In this document: positions 1 through 6,760 of the stretch, piece by piece | How positions within the stretch are numbered: position 1 is the first letter of the stretch | Layout of the letters: each line of letters begins with the position of its first letter | Source of the DNA: a bacterium | GTDB lineage: Bacteria > Chloroflexota > Chloroflexia > Thermomicrobiales > UBA6265 | Direction: 5' to 3' | DNA: 9,515 bases | Assembly (NCBI GenBank): GCA_029977305.1 | Contig: JAPOLF010000074.1 | Coordinates: 1-9,515 of the forward strand | Position numbers and translations under genes: made by a program | Notes under the pieces: model-generated | What the model was told of the DNA's origin: nothing | Database searches by the model: none | The model's input: the letters and a program-made list of their open reading frames with translations, nothing else

Positions 1-454
1 CGCTGCCGCCCGGGCCCCAGTCGCCGTCGTCGCCCGGGGGTTGGGATTGTTCCCATGCGGTGATCGCGGTGGTGCTGGCGGAGGACGCGACGGTCTCCTC
101 CGGGGCAGGGGTGCCGTCCACATCGAGATAGAAGCCCGCGACCCAGCCATCACCGGCATCAGCGGAAACCGGCCACCAGCGCGTCGTGCCATCGGGATCA
201 AGCACCGTCTCGACGGTCGCGGTGCGGAGGGTGACGATGGTGCCCTCCGGGAGGGCGGTGACGACATCGGCCCCATAAGCCGGTTCGGCCCGGAGCATCA
301 CCCCATCGGAGGCGTGGACCACCGTGGCGATCGTCTCGTCAGCGGCCGAAGCCATCCTGAGCCCGGGCAGCGGTGCGAGCATGGTGAGCACCAGCATCAG
401 GGCCAAGACCAGACGCATGCGCGGTGCGCTCCACCGACGGTTCCTTCGAGCCAT
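1..454 (-). CDS. Secreted SH3b-domain protein, 3' end outside window
   Basis: I read this open frame directly from the reverse complement; it runs off the window after 151 codons. Residues 1-38 look like a signal peptide: an Arg-rich n-region (five Arg within residues 1-14), a hydrophobic stretch of Leu/Met/Val at about 14-31, and an A-S-A-A cleavage-like site near 36-38, so the product should be exported. Residues about 43-112 resemble a bacterial SH3 domain (SH3b): a valine-rich first strand, DGVMLRAEP (50-58) matching the family's 'G-x-N/M-L-R-x-x-P' signature, LPEGT (68-72), and GWVAGFYL (103-110) matching the terminal 'GWV-x-x-x-YL'. After it comes an acidic/Pro/Gly-rich linker that reads out of the window. 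SH3b domains usually bind cell-wall peptides or act as adaptors, and the C-terminal partner domain is not visible. ATG at 454 is preceded by GAGGAG (459-464, 4-nt gap). An in-frame ATG at 418 is an alternative start. The function cannot be named. Confidence 0.8.
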   Translation of the reverse strand, partial: MARRNRRWSAPRMRLVLALMLVLTMLAPLPGLRMASAADETIATVVHASDGVMLRAEPAYGADVVTALPEGTIVTLRTATVETVLDPDGTTRWWPVSADAGDGWVAGFYLDVDGTPAPEETVASSASTTAITAWEQSQPPGDDGDWGPGGS

Positions 455-560
455 CCCACTCCTCACGGTCGGCGCCCCGATGGGCAACGAACCTCGCGTG
501 CCCGCTCAAGAAGAAGCGGTGCCGGACGGGACACGCGACACGGGTTGTGCGGGGGTGGAG

Positions 561-578
561 AGGGTGTACGTACACCCT
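561..578. promoter_or_regulatory. Perfect 18-bp palindrome, candidate operator
   Basis: AGGGTGTAC at 561-569 is followed without spacer by its exact reverse complement GTACACCCT at 570-578. The next flanking bases (560 and 579, both g) do not pair. A perfect, spacerless palindrome of this size is typical of a dimeric helix-turn-helix regulator site. It starts a few bases downstream of the predicted minus-strand start site, a position where a bound protein would block initiation. The regulator is unknown and is not encoded in the window. Confidence 0.5.
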
Positions 579-587
579 GACGCTGCG

Positions 588-616
588 ACAGTAGCAGGCA
601 GGGTAGAGGCGTGCAA
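588..616 (-). promoter_or_regulatory. Putative sigma-70-like promoter for the SH3b gene
   Basis: On the minus strand TTGCAC (plus coordinates 611-616) lies exactly 17 nt before TACTGT (588-593). The -10 matches the consensus at 4 of 6 positions, while the -35 keeps only the TTG. The expected start of transcription is near 581, leaving a leader of about 125 nt before the ATG at 454. The ideal spacing and the palindrome directly downstream support it; the weak -35 keeps confidence low. Confidence 0.4.
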
Positions 617-630
617 GTGCCGGTGCGCGC

Positions 631-664
631 GTTTTCCGCATGGGGCCCGAGGTGTGCGGAAAAC
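631..664. repeat. 10-bp perfect inverted repeat with 14-nt loop
   Basis: GTTTTCCGCA (631-640) and its reverse complement TGCGGAAAAC (655-664) flank a 14-nt loop that contains GGGGCCC. No T-run follows on either strand, so it is not a standard intrinsic terminator. It lies between the divergent SH3b and tig promoters and may be a regulator site or a structured DNA/RNA element. Confidence 0.4.
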
Positions 665-687
665 CGCGTTCAAGCGGTCCGGTCGGG

Positions 688-713
688 GATCGTCCGTGCG
701 ATCGGACGATCGC
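688..713. repeat. Two overlapping inverted repeats upstream of tig
   Basis: GATCGTCCG (688-696) pairs with CGGACGATC (703-711) across a 6-nt loop. Overlapping this, GCGATCG (698-704) pairs with CGATCGC (707-713) across the 2-nt spacer GA. The two arrangements exclude one another as hairpins, but as duplex DNA they give closely packed half sites about 70-95 bp upstream of the tig -10. Similar CGATCG words recur in the window, so part of this may be compositional. Confidence 0.35.
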
Positions 714-778
714 CAGTTGCCGGGAAATTCGAGGCGGCCTTTCGGGACCTCTCGATCGTAGAGCACACGACGGCACGC

Positions 779-787
779 TGCTATACT
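779..787 (+). promoter_or_regulatory. Putative extended -10 promoter of tig
   Basis: TGCTATACT contains TATACT (782-787), a 5-of-6 match to the -10 consensus, preceded by the TGn extension (779-781). No TTGACA-like -35 is seen at 15-19 bp spacing, which is tolerable for an extended -10 promoter. Transcription would begin near 793-795 and give a leader of about 145 nt before the tig start. Confidence 0.5.
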
Positions 788-801
788 GCCGCCTTGGTGG
801 G

Positions 802-842
802 CAGCCGACCGGGCGGTCTGAAACCGCGTCCGGGGCTGTTTT
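802..842 (+). terminator. Terminator-like (attenuator?) hairpin in tig leader
   Basis: Three consecutive helices stack into one hairpin. CAGCC (802-806) pairs with GGCTG (834-838), CCGG (809-812) with CCGG (830-833), and GCGGT (813-817) with ACCGC (823-827). This gives 14 base pairs with two 2-nt bulges and the loop CTGAA. Four T (839-842) follow directly, as in an intrinsic terminator. It begins about 8 nt after the predicted start site. The 834-838 strand can instead pair with a second CAGCC at 851-855, which would break the outer helix. The structure is seen in the sequence; attenuation is inferred. Confidence 0.4.
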
Positions 843-938
843 CCCTGTGCCAGCCAGTGGCTTCGATGTCGTGAGCAGTGGTGCGGACGCGACTCTGCGG
901 GTGTCAGGGTGTGCTCGTTCGCGGAAAGGGCTTCCAAC

Positions 939-2300
939 GTGATTCTGAACACCGAGCGGCTTCCCGGGAGTGTGGTGCGGTTCGAAATCGTCGCGGACAA
1001 GGACGAGTTCGATGCCGCGTTCGACAAGGCGGTGCGCCGCGTCGGCCAGCAGTTGCAGGTTCCGGGCTTCCGCAAGGGAAAGGCGCCGCGCGCGGTGATC
1101 GAGCGGACCTACGGCGCGGGCGTCTTCCTGCAGGAGGCCCACAGTCAACTGATGGATGACCTCTACCGCAAGGCGGTCGAGCAGGAGGATGTCACCCCGG
1201 TCGGTGATCCGACCGCCGAGATCCTCAACGGCGAGCCGTTCACCTTCGCCGTCAACGTCCCCGTCTACCCGACCGCCGACCCGGGCGATTACGCCAGCGT
1301 GCGAATTGAGCCGATCGACGCGGCGATCGCGGAGAGCGACATCGAGGAGACCATCGAGCGGCTGCGCAAGTCCGCCAGCCCGTGGGTCGATCCGAGCGCC
1401 GAGGGTGCCCGCCCGTCGGCCGGATCACAGGTCATCATCGACTACACGGTGATGGAGGCTGACGGCTCCAACGAAGAGGCCGAGGAGGATGCCGAGTTCA
1501 TCATCGGCGAGAGCGGCTTGCTGGCCGAGCTCGAGGAGCGCATCCAGCAGCTCGGTGTCGGTGAGACCGCCGAATTCGAGACCTCCTTCGCCGAGGACGA
1601 CGAGGTGGTTGATGTCGGCCTCCGTGGCAAGACCATGAAGTACAAAGTTGCCCTGAAGGGACTCAAGGAGCGCGACCTGGTGGCGCTCAACGATGAGTTC
1701 GCGAAGACGCATGGTGAGGCGGATTCGCTCGATGAGCTCCGCCAGCGCGTGCGCGATCGGATGCATCAGGACAAGACCCAGAGCGCGCGCAACGAGGTGC
1801 TGAATCAGGCACTCGCGCAGATGCTCGATGGCACCACCATCGAGATCCCCGAGGCGATGATCGACCGCGCCGTCGAGGAGGATGTCGCGGCGACCAAGCA
1901 GCGACTGGCCCAGCGTGGTCTCGCTCTTGACGCCTACCTGCGCCTCACCGGGCAGACCCCGCAGAGCATGCGCATTATGATGCGCCCGGATGCGGAGCGC
2001 CGCCTGCGCACCTCGCTGCTGCTCCGCGCGATCGCGGACCGCGAGGCTGTCGCGGTGGAGGAGTCCGACATCGACGAGGCCATCGCGCGGATGATCGGCA
2101 CCACCAAGGGATCGGAGAACGAAGCCGGTGCGGCGGCATTCTTCAACAGCGACTACGTCCGCAACTCGCTGCGCACGGATCTCTTCGACAAGAAACTGCA
2201 GGATCGGGTGATCGAGATCGTGACCGAGGGTCGCGGTGCGGCGCTCAACGCCTGGGAGGCCCCGCTGCCGGCGGGCATCGACGAAGCCGACATGCCGTAG
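939..2300 (+). CDS. tig: Trigger factor, ribosome-associated chaperone
   Basis: Trigger factor binds the ribosome at the exit tunnel and shields nascent chains in the cytoplasm. The 453-residue product has the usual three-part order. The N-terminal ribosome-binding domain (1-115) carries the signature GFRKGKAP at 43-50. An FKBP-type PPIase-like domain lies at about 160-242 (GSQVIIDYTV to VALKGLKE). The C-terminal helical chaperone domain runs from about 250 to 435 (NDEFAK, the IPEAMIDRAV helix, and a long helix rich in Asp/Glu/Arg). Length is near the family norm of 430-460. I chose GTG at 939: GGAAAGGG (923-930) sits 8 nt upstream, and the protein then begins MILNTERLPGS as in the family. 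A GTG at 909 in the same frame would add ten residues with no family match and a poorer ribosome site. The PPIase domain lacks the usual aromatic after 'IPG' (here LLAELEE, 194-200), so peptidyl-prolyl activity may be weak. It is first in the tig-clpP-clpX order. Confidence 0.95.
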   Translation: MILNTERLPGSVVRFEIVADKDEFDAAFDKAVRRVGQQLQVPGFRKGKAPRAVIERTYGAGVFLQEAHSQLMDDLYRKAVEQEDVTPVGDPTAEILNGEPFTFAVNVPVYPTADPGDYASVRIEPIDAAIAESDIEETIERLRKSASPWVDPSAEGARPSAGSQVIIDYTVMEADGSNEEAEEDAEFIIGESGLLAELEERIQQLGVGETAEFETSFAEDDEVVDVGLRGKTMKYKVALKGLKERDLVALNDEFAKTHGEADSLDELRQRVRDRMHQDKTQSARNEVLNQALAQMLDGTTIEIPEAMIDRAVEEDVAATKQRLAQRGLALDAYLRLTGQTPQSMRIMMRPDAERRLRTSLLLRAIADREAVAVEESDIDEAIARMIGTTKGSENEAGAAAFFNSDYVRNSLRTDLFDKKLQDRVIEIVTEGRGAALNAWEAPLPAGIDEADMP

Positions 2301-2320
2301 CCGCCGCTCGGCTCGCCTCA

Positions 2321-2357
2321 CGCCCTGCTGGGTACGCTCGGCAGGGCGCGTGTGTTT
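2321..2357 (+). terminator. Intrinsic terminator after tig
   Basis: A 12-bp stem at 2321-2332 pairs with 2337-2348 around the tetraloop TACG. The outer eight pairs (CGCCCTGC with GCAGGGCG) are perfect Watson-Crick, and the inner four include two G-T wobbles. The tail CGTGTGTTT (2349-2357) is T-rich though interrupted. It begins 20 nt after the tig stop, so at least part of tig transcription probably ends here. Confidence 0.7.
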
Positions 2358-2375
2358 CTGATGATCCACGCGCGT

Positions 2376-2403
2376 CCGATAGGCGTCGTAGGACGCCGAT
2401 CGG
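2376..2403. repeat. Interrupted inverted repeat in tig-clpP spacer
   Basis: CCGAT (2376-2380) and GGCGTC (2382-2387) pair with GACGCC (2392-2397) and ATCGG (2399-2403) around the loop GTAG. That is 11 base pairs with a single A/G mismatch (2381/2398). No T-run follows. It lies downstream of the tig terminator and more than 100 bp before the predicted clpP promoter, so it may be a regulator site or a second transcript-end structure. Confidence 0.4.
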
Positions 2404-2429
2404 GACCGAACGCCCGTCGCGATGACCGA

Positions 2430-2487
2430 TGGGGGATGCCCCAATGCATCCGACACCACCCGAATCTGGACGATAGGCCGAACGGCC
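2430..2487. repeat. Two short inverted repeats upstream of clpP
   Basis: TGGGG (2430-2434) pairs with CCCCA (2439-2443) around GATG, and GGCCG (2476-2480) pairs with CGGCC (2483-2487) around AA. Each is short and could occur by chance in GC-rich DNA. They are noted because they sit in a row with the larger repeat at 2376-2403. Apart from these and the weak -10 at 2515, I see nothing else in the 294-bp tig-clpP spacer, and no credible gene. Confidence 0.25.
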
Positions 2488-2514
2488 ACCTACCGCCGGG
2501 ATGCCCCGTCCGCG

Positions 2515-2520
2515 TATCAT
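2515..2520 (+). promoter_or_regulatory. Possible -10 element for clpP
   Basis: TATCAT matches the -10 consensus at 5 of 6 positions and lies 74 nt before the clpP start. No recognisable -35 is found upstream (ACCGCC at the 17-bp position), and there is no TG extension. The same hexamer in a CGTATCAT context occurs before the SGNH gene at 6718. It is supported mainly by position after the tig terminator. Confidence 0.25.
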
Positions 2521-2594
2521 TGGCAGAGTCATCACTGACGTGCCCCGCAGCCGGAGCGCCCCACGCCCCGGACCACGCAAAGGATCCCCAACGC

Positions 2595-3236
2595 ATGGAA
2601 ATCCCGAAGATCGAGAACCTGGTGCCGATGGTCGTCGAGAGCACCAATCGTGGTGAGCGCGCCTTCGACATCTACTCCCGGTTGCTCAAGGACCGGATCA
2701 TCTTCCTCGGCACCCCGGTCGAGGACCAGATCGCGAATGTGATCATTGCCCAGATGCTCTTCCTCGCCCACGAGGACCCCGAGCAGGACATCCGCCTCTA
2801 CATCAACTCCCCGGGCGGCGTCGTGTACTCCGGGCTGGCCATCTACGACACGATGCAGATGATCAAGCCGGACGTGGCGACGTTCTGCATGGGCATGGGT
2901 GCCAGCATGGCGGCCGTGCTGCTCGCAGGCGGTGCCAAGGGCAAGCGATTCGCGCTGCCGAACGCCCGCGTGATGATCCACCAGGGGTCGGCCGGATTCC
3001 GCGGCGCGGTCCCTGACATCGAGGTCGTCGCGCGCGAAACCCTGAACCTGACGACCAAGCTGACCGAGATCCTCGCCTTCCACACCGGCCAGGAGTACGA
3101 CAAGGTCAAGCGGGACACCGAGCGCGATTACTACATGACCGCGCAGGACGCGAAGGACTACGGCATCATCGACGAAGTGCTGGAACCGAACCGTCCGGAG
3201 GGGACGGGCTCGGGCGGCGGGCGCGAGAACTCCTGA
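2595..3236 (+). CDS. clpP: ATP-dependent Clp protease proteolytic subunit
   Basis: ClpP forms the barrel-shaped serine peptidase that degrades proteins threaded in by ClpX (or ClpA/ClpC) in the cytoplasm. The 213-residue product is normal in length and has the full catalytic triad: Ser104 in GMGASMAA, His129 in VMIHQ, and Asp178 in RDTERDYY. The Ser-His and His-Asp spacings (25 and 49 residues) equal those of E. coli ClpP. NSPGG (71-75) matches the conserved substrate-strand/oxyanion segment. The N-terminal 16 or so residues (MEIPKIENLVPMVVES) match the usual propeptide and axial-loop region. I chose ATG at 2595 because it starts the family-like sequence and has AAAGGA 10 nt upstream. An in-frame extension to 2352 shows no ClpP similarity and lies over the spacer hairpins. 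The C-terminus is a Gly/Ser-rich tail. clpX follows 86 nt later, so both are probably co-expressed. Confidence 0.97.
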   Translation: MEIPKIENLVPMVVESTNRGERAFDIYSRLLKDRIIFLGTPVEDQIANVIIAQMLFLAHEDPEQDIRLYINSPGGVVYSGLAIYDTMQMIKPDVATFCMGMGASMAAVLLAGGAKGKRFALPNARVMIHQGSAGFRGAVPDIEVVARETLNLTTKLTEILAFHTGQEYDKVKRDTERDYYMTAQDAKDYGIIDEVLEPNRPEGTGSGGGRENS

Positions 3237-3267
3237 TCCTGGGGATCACGGCGTCCCGGATCGGGAC
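3235..3267. repeat. Two small hairpins between clpP and clpX
   Basis: GATCC (3235-3239, overlapping the clpP stop) pairs with GGATC (3243-3247) around a 3-nt loop, and GTCCCG (3253-3258) pairs with CGGGAC (3262-3267) around GAT. No T-run follows, so they do not look like a terminator. They could stabilise or process the clpP-clpX message, or be chance. Confidence 0.3.
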
Positions 3268-3322
3268 ATCGCTGCCGACCACGTAGGTCTCGTTGACGCT
3301 TGGCGACGGGAGGGCGGGCGGC

Positions 3323-4594
<1,272 letters not shown>

Positions 4595-4614
4595 CTCAAA
4601 CCGATCTTCATGCG

Positions 4615-4650
4615 CGGGCCCGTGGTCGACTGACCACGGGCCCGTTGTCG
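4615..4650 (+). terminator. Strong terminator after clpX, between convergent genes
   Basis: CGGGCCCGTGGTC (4615-4627) pairs perfectly with GACCACGGGCCCG (4632-4644) around the loop GACT, a 13-bp stem with no mismatch. The plus-strand tail TTGTCG is T-containing but short. The minus-strand gene stops at 4652, so its transcripts also meet this stem about 8 nt after the stop codon. No T-run follows on that side, so it may act on both strands but is best supported for clpX. Confidence 0.75.
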
Positions 4651-4651
4651 T

Positions 4652-6691
4652 TCACGGGGCGTTCCGCGGCAGATCAGGTCGACAGTCGTAGAGCACATCG
4701 AGGGCGCCGAGACCGAGGGCGGGCGCCGCGTCGGGACTGCGCCATTCCGCATCAGGGACGCGCTCGCAGGCCTTGCTGATCATCGTCGCGAGTGGGCTCT
4801 GGAAAAGATTGACGAGCACCTGGGGATCCGTGGCCGCGGCGCCCGCGTCCTCCCCGCGCAGTCGTCCCAACACCCCGGTTGCGGTGACGAGCATCGACAC
4901 CCGCTGTTGATCCGGGAGCAGCACGAATCGCACGTCGCCGCGCTCGATCATCTGGCGGAGGCGGGGAGGACTGACGATTGGGTCTTGCCCGACGAAGCCT
5001 CCCAACGCGGCAACTGGCATGGCCTCATAGATGATGTACGGGGCGGCGCTCATGGCGTTGAGCGTGGCCAGCGGGAAGCGCTCGGTGCGGTGATTGCGGT
5101 TGAGGAACGCGAGCGTGGCGGGATCGGGCGGGGAGATGCGGTCGAGGGCAAAGGAGGGTGCGTTGGCATCGTCCGACGAGCCGCCGAGGCTCGGAACAAG
5201 GGAGGTGCCCGGTCCTGCTGCTGGCAGGGTGGAATCGACCGGGTGGGTGACCGACCACGAAGACCAGATCGCGGGACCGATGGCCAAGGCGATCACGGCG
5301 GCGGCACAACCCAGAGAGGCCAGCGTGCTGCGATGGCCGGCCCTGGCAACCAGGCGCCCCGCGATGAGCAGCACGGTGCCGATCGCGCCAATGATCAGGA
5401 TTACGGGTAAGACCGCGGCACTGATGCCGGGCACGCGCGCAACGATCACTCCGGCGATCGCGGTACACGCCCCCACGGTGCCGGGGAGCACCCATCCTGC
5501 CACCCCGGGGCGGCGATAGAGGGTCCACAGGGCCACCGCGCCGATGCCGGTGAGCGCGGCGATCGGCGGACCGAGCATCACGAGGTAGTAGCGGTGGAAC
5601 TGCGCGGCCACGCTGAAGAACGCGATGGCGGTCAGCAACCACCCTCCCCAGAGCACCAGTGCCGCTTGCGCGCGGCCGAGCGGCAGGGCCAACCACGGAC
5701 CAGCGACGCGCCACGCACACATGCCGCCCACGATCGCAAAGACCAGCAACCAACTAGCCTGCGCGGCGAGGAACGGGTTGAGAAGGCGCAACGGTCCCGG
5801 CGAACCTGTTTCGATCGCGCCGAAGGCGCTGAGGATGCGACCGGGCGACGGTGCGCCTGAGGTGTCGTCGCGGTCGCCGAGGAGCCGCTGGAGCCCGTTG
5901 TAGCCGATGGCGAGTTCGATCGCGGAATTGCCGGAACTTGAGCCGACATACGGGCGCTCGCTTGCCGGGGTGTGATCGACGATCACGAGCCACGATGCGG
6001 AGACCACCACCAAGACCAGGCCGGCAGCGACCAATGCAGCGGTGCGACGTCGCCATGACCGCATCGCGTCGGCGAGCACCCAACTCGCGGCCCAGGCGGG
6101 GAGCACGAGATATGCCTGCAGCATCTTGGTGAGAAAGCCGAGGCCGATCATCGCCCCGCTGAGCAGGAGCCACCCGAGGGCCGATCGGTCGATCGCGCGC
6201 TGCAGCGCCCAGACTGCGATCAGCAGGACGAGCACCAACAACGGATCGATCGTGTTGGTGCGCCCGGTCGCAACCGTGATCGGAGTGAGCGCGAGGACGA
6301 GCGCGCTGAGCACCCCGGCAACCGGACCGAAGCGATCGCGCACCAAGCGCCAGATCAGGGCGACTGACCCGATCGTCGCGAGGGCTTGCGGCAGGAGGAG
6401 TGCCCAGCCGTGAAAGCCGAAGAGGCGGGCACTCAAGGATTGCACCCAGAACCCGAAGGGCGGCTTGTCGACCGACACCCAGCCGGCTGGATCGAACGAG
6501 GCGAAGAACCAGAGGTCGCGATTGAGCAGCATCGAGCGAACGGTGGCGGCGTAATAGGGATTGCCCCACCCCTGTTCCTCGAGACGGGCGAGTTGGAAGA
6601 TTGCGCTGATGAGCAGGACGCCAGCGATCGCCAGCCACTCGCGGCGGCCGGTGCGTTGGTGATGCGATGGTCCGATGTCGTCGTGGTGCAT
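4652..6691 (-). CDS. GT39 / YkcB-like membrane glycosyltransferase
   Basis: This is a polytopic membrane protein of 679 residues, of the PMT/ArnT-like (GT39) clan and closest in pattern to the YkcA/YkcB family of Gram-positives. Such enzymes transfer a sugar from a polyprenyl-phosphate donor on the outer face of the membrane; donor and acceptor here are unknown. A first transmembrane segment (18-36) leads to an acidic extracytoplasmic loop (RLEEQGWGNPYY, 36-47). SVDKPP (73-78) follows, then many hydrophobic helices (about 98-240, 310-390 and 398-480). RPYVGSSSGNS with IGYNGLQRL (246-270) and FHRYY (365-369) are family-like. A soluble C-terminal region carries GGFVGQDP (564-571) and RFVLLP (588-593), typical of YkcB. 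I chose ATG at 6691 because GAGGAGG lies 3 nt upstream and the first helix follows soon after. The frame stays open far upstream, but that part is antisense to two plus-strand genes. It is divergent from the SGNH gene. Confidence 0.85.
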   Translation of the reverse strand: MHHDDIGPSHHQRTGRREWLAIAGVLLISAIFQLARLEEQGWGNPYYAATVRSMLLNRDLWFFASFDPAGWVSVDKPPFGFWVQSLSARLFGFHGWALLLPQALATIGSVALIWRLVRDRFGPVAGVLSALVLALTPITVATGRTNTIDPLLVLVLLIAVWALQRAIDRSALGWLLLSGAMIGLGFLTKMLQAYLVLPAWAASWVLADAMRSWRRRTAALVAAGLVLVVVSASWLVIVDHTPASERPYVGSSSGNSAIELAIGYNGLQRLLGDRDDTSGAPSPGRILSAFGAIETGSPGPLRLLNPFLAAQASWLLVFAIVGGMCAWRVAGPWLALPLGRAQAALVLWGGWLLTAIAFFSVAAQFHRYYLVMLGPPIAALTGIGAVALWTLYRRPGVAGWVLPGTVGACTAIAGVIVARVPGISAAVLPVILIIGAIGTVLLIAGRLVARAGHRSTLASLGCAAAVIALAIGPAIWSSWSVTHPVDSTLPAAGPGTSLVPSLGGSSDDANAPSFALDRISPPDPATLAFLNRNHRTERFPLATLNAMSAAPYIIYEAMPVAALGGFVGQDPIVSPPRLRQMIERGDVRFVLLPDQQRVSMLVTATGVLGRLRGEDAGAAATDPQVLVNLFQSPLATMISKACERVPDAEWRSPDAAPALGLGALDVLYDCRPDLPRNAP

Positions 6692-6760
6692 GGTCCTCCT
6701 CAACGACCGCGCAGTCGTATCATGCACGGGAGTGACCGGCCTCATGCAAGGAGCAGGGTG
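6692..6760. promoter_or_regulatory. Divergent promoter region with TCATGCA repeats
   Basis: This 69-bp gap separates the starts of the glycosyltransferase (minus) and the SGNH hydrolase (plus). TATCAT (6718-6723) is a 5-of-6 plus-strand -10 candidate without a clear -35. On the other strand CATGAT (6720-6725) is a 4-of-6 -10 candidate, and TTGCAT (6744-6749) lies 19 nt before it. The heptamer TCATGCA occurs twice in direct orientation (6720-6726 and 6742-6748), 22 bp apart, overlapping these elements. Control of both genes from here is inferred. Confidence 0.35.

Noticed and set aside
688..713. HIP1-like (GCGATCGC) repeat family
   Set aside because: Only the 7-bp GCGATCG arms are present here, split by GA; CGATCG-type words elsewhere in the window fit general base composition and cannot be called a repeat family by eye.
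790..870. tRNA, tmRNA or known riboswitch in the tig leader
   Set aside because: No T-psi-C motif, acceptor stem or CCA is found, and no box of a riboswitch class I know is present; only hairpins can be supported.
871..942. Possible 23-codon leader peptide beginning GTG at 871 and overlapping the tig start as GTGA
   Set aside because: No ribosome binding site before 871 and no codon bias or regulatory codon run; the overlap could be chance.
339..1148. Minus-strand 269-codon frame and plus-strand frames across 41-942
   Set aside because: They run through the regulatory region, the tig start and the SH3b gene without motifs or ribosome sites, while the frame starting at 454 gives a signal peptide plus SH3b domain.
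1425..2489. 354-codon minus-strand open frame opposite tig
   Set aside because: Shadow of the tig reading frame; no recognisable protein motif, and it crosses the tig terminator.
2352..2594. N-terminal extension of ClpP by 81 codons
   Set aside because: No similarity to ClpP propeptides and it overlies the spacer inverted repeats; the ATG at 2595 has a ribosome site and begins the conserved sequence.
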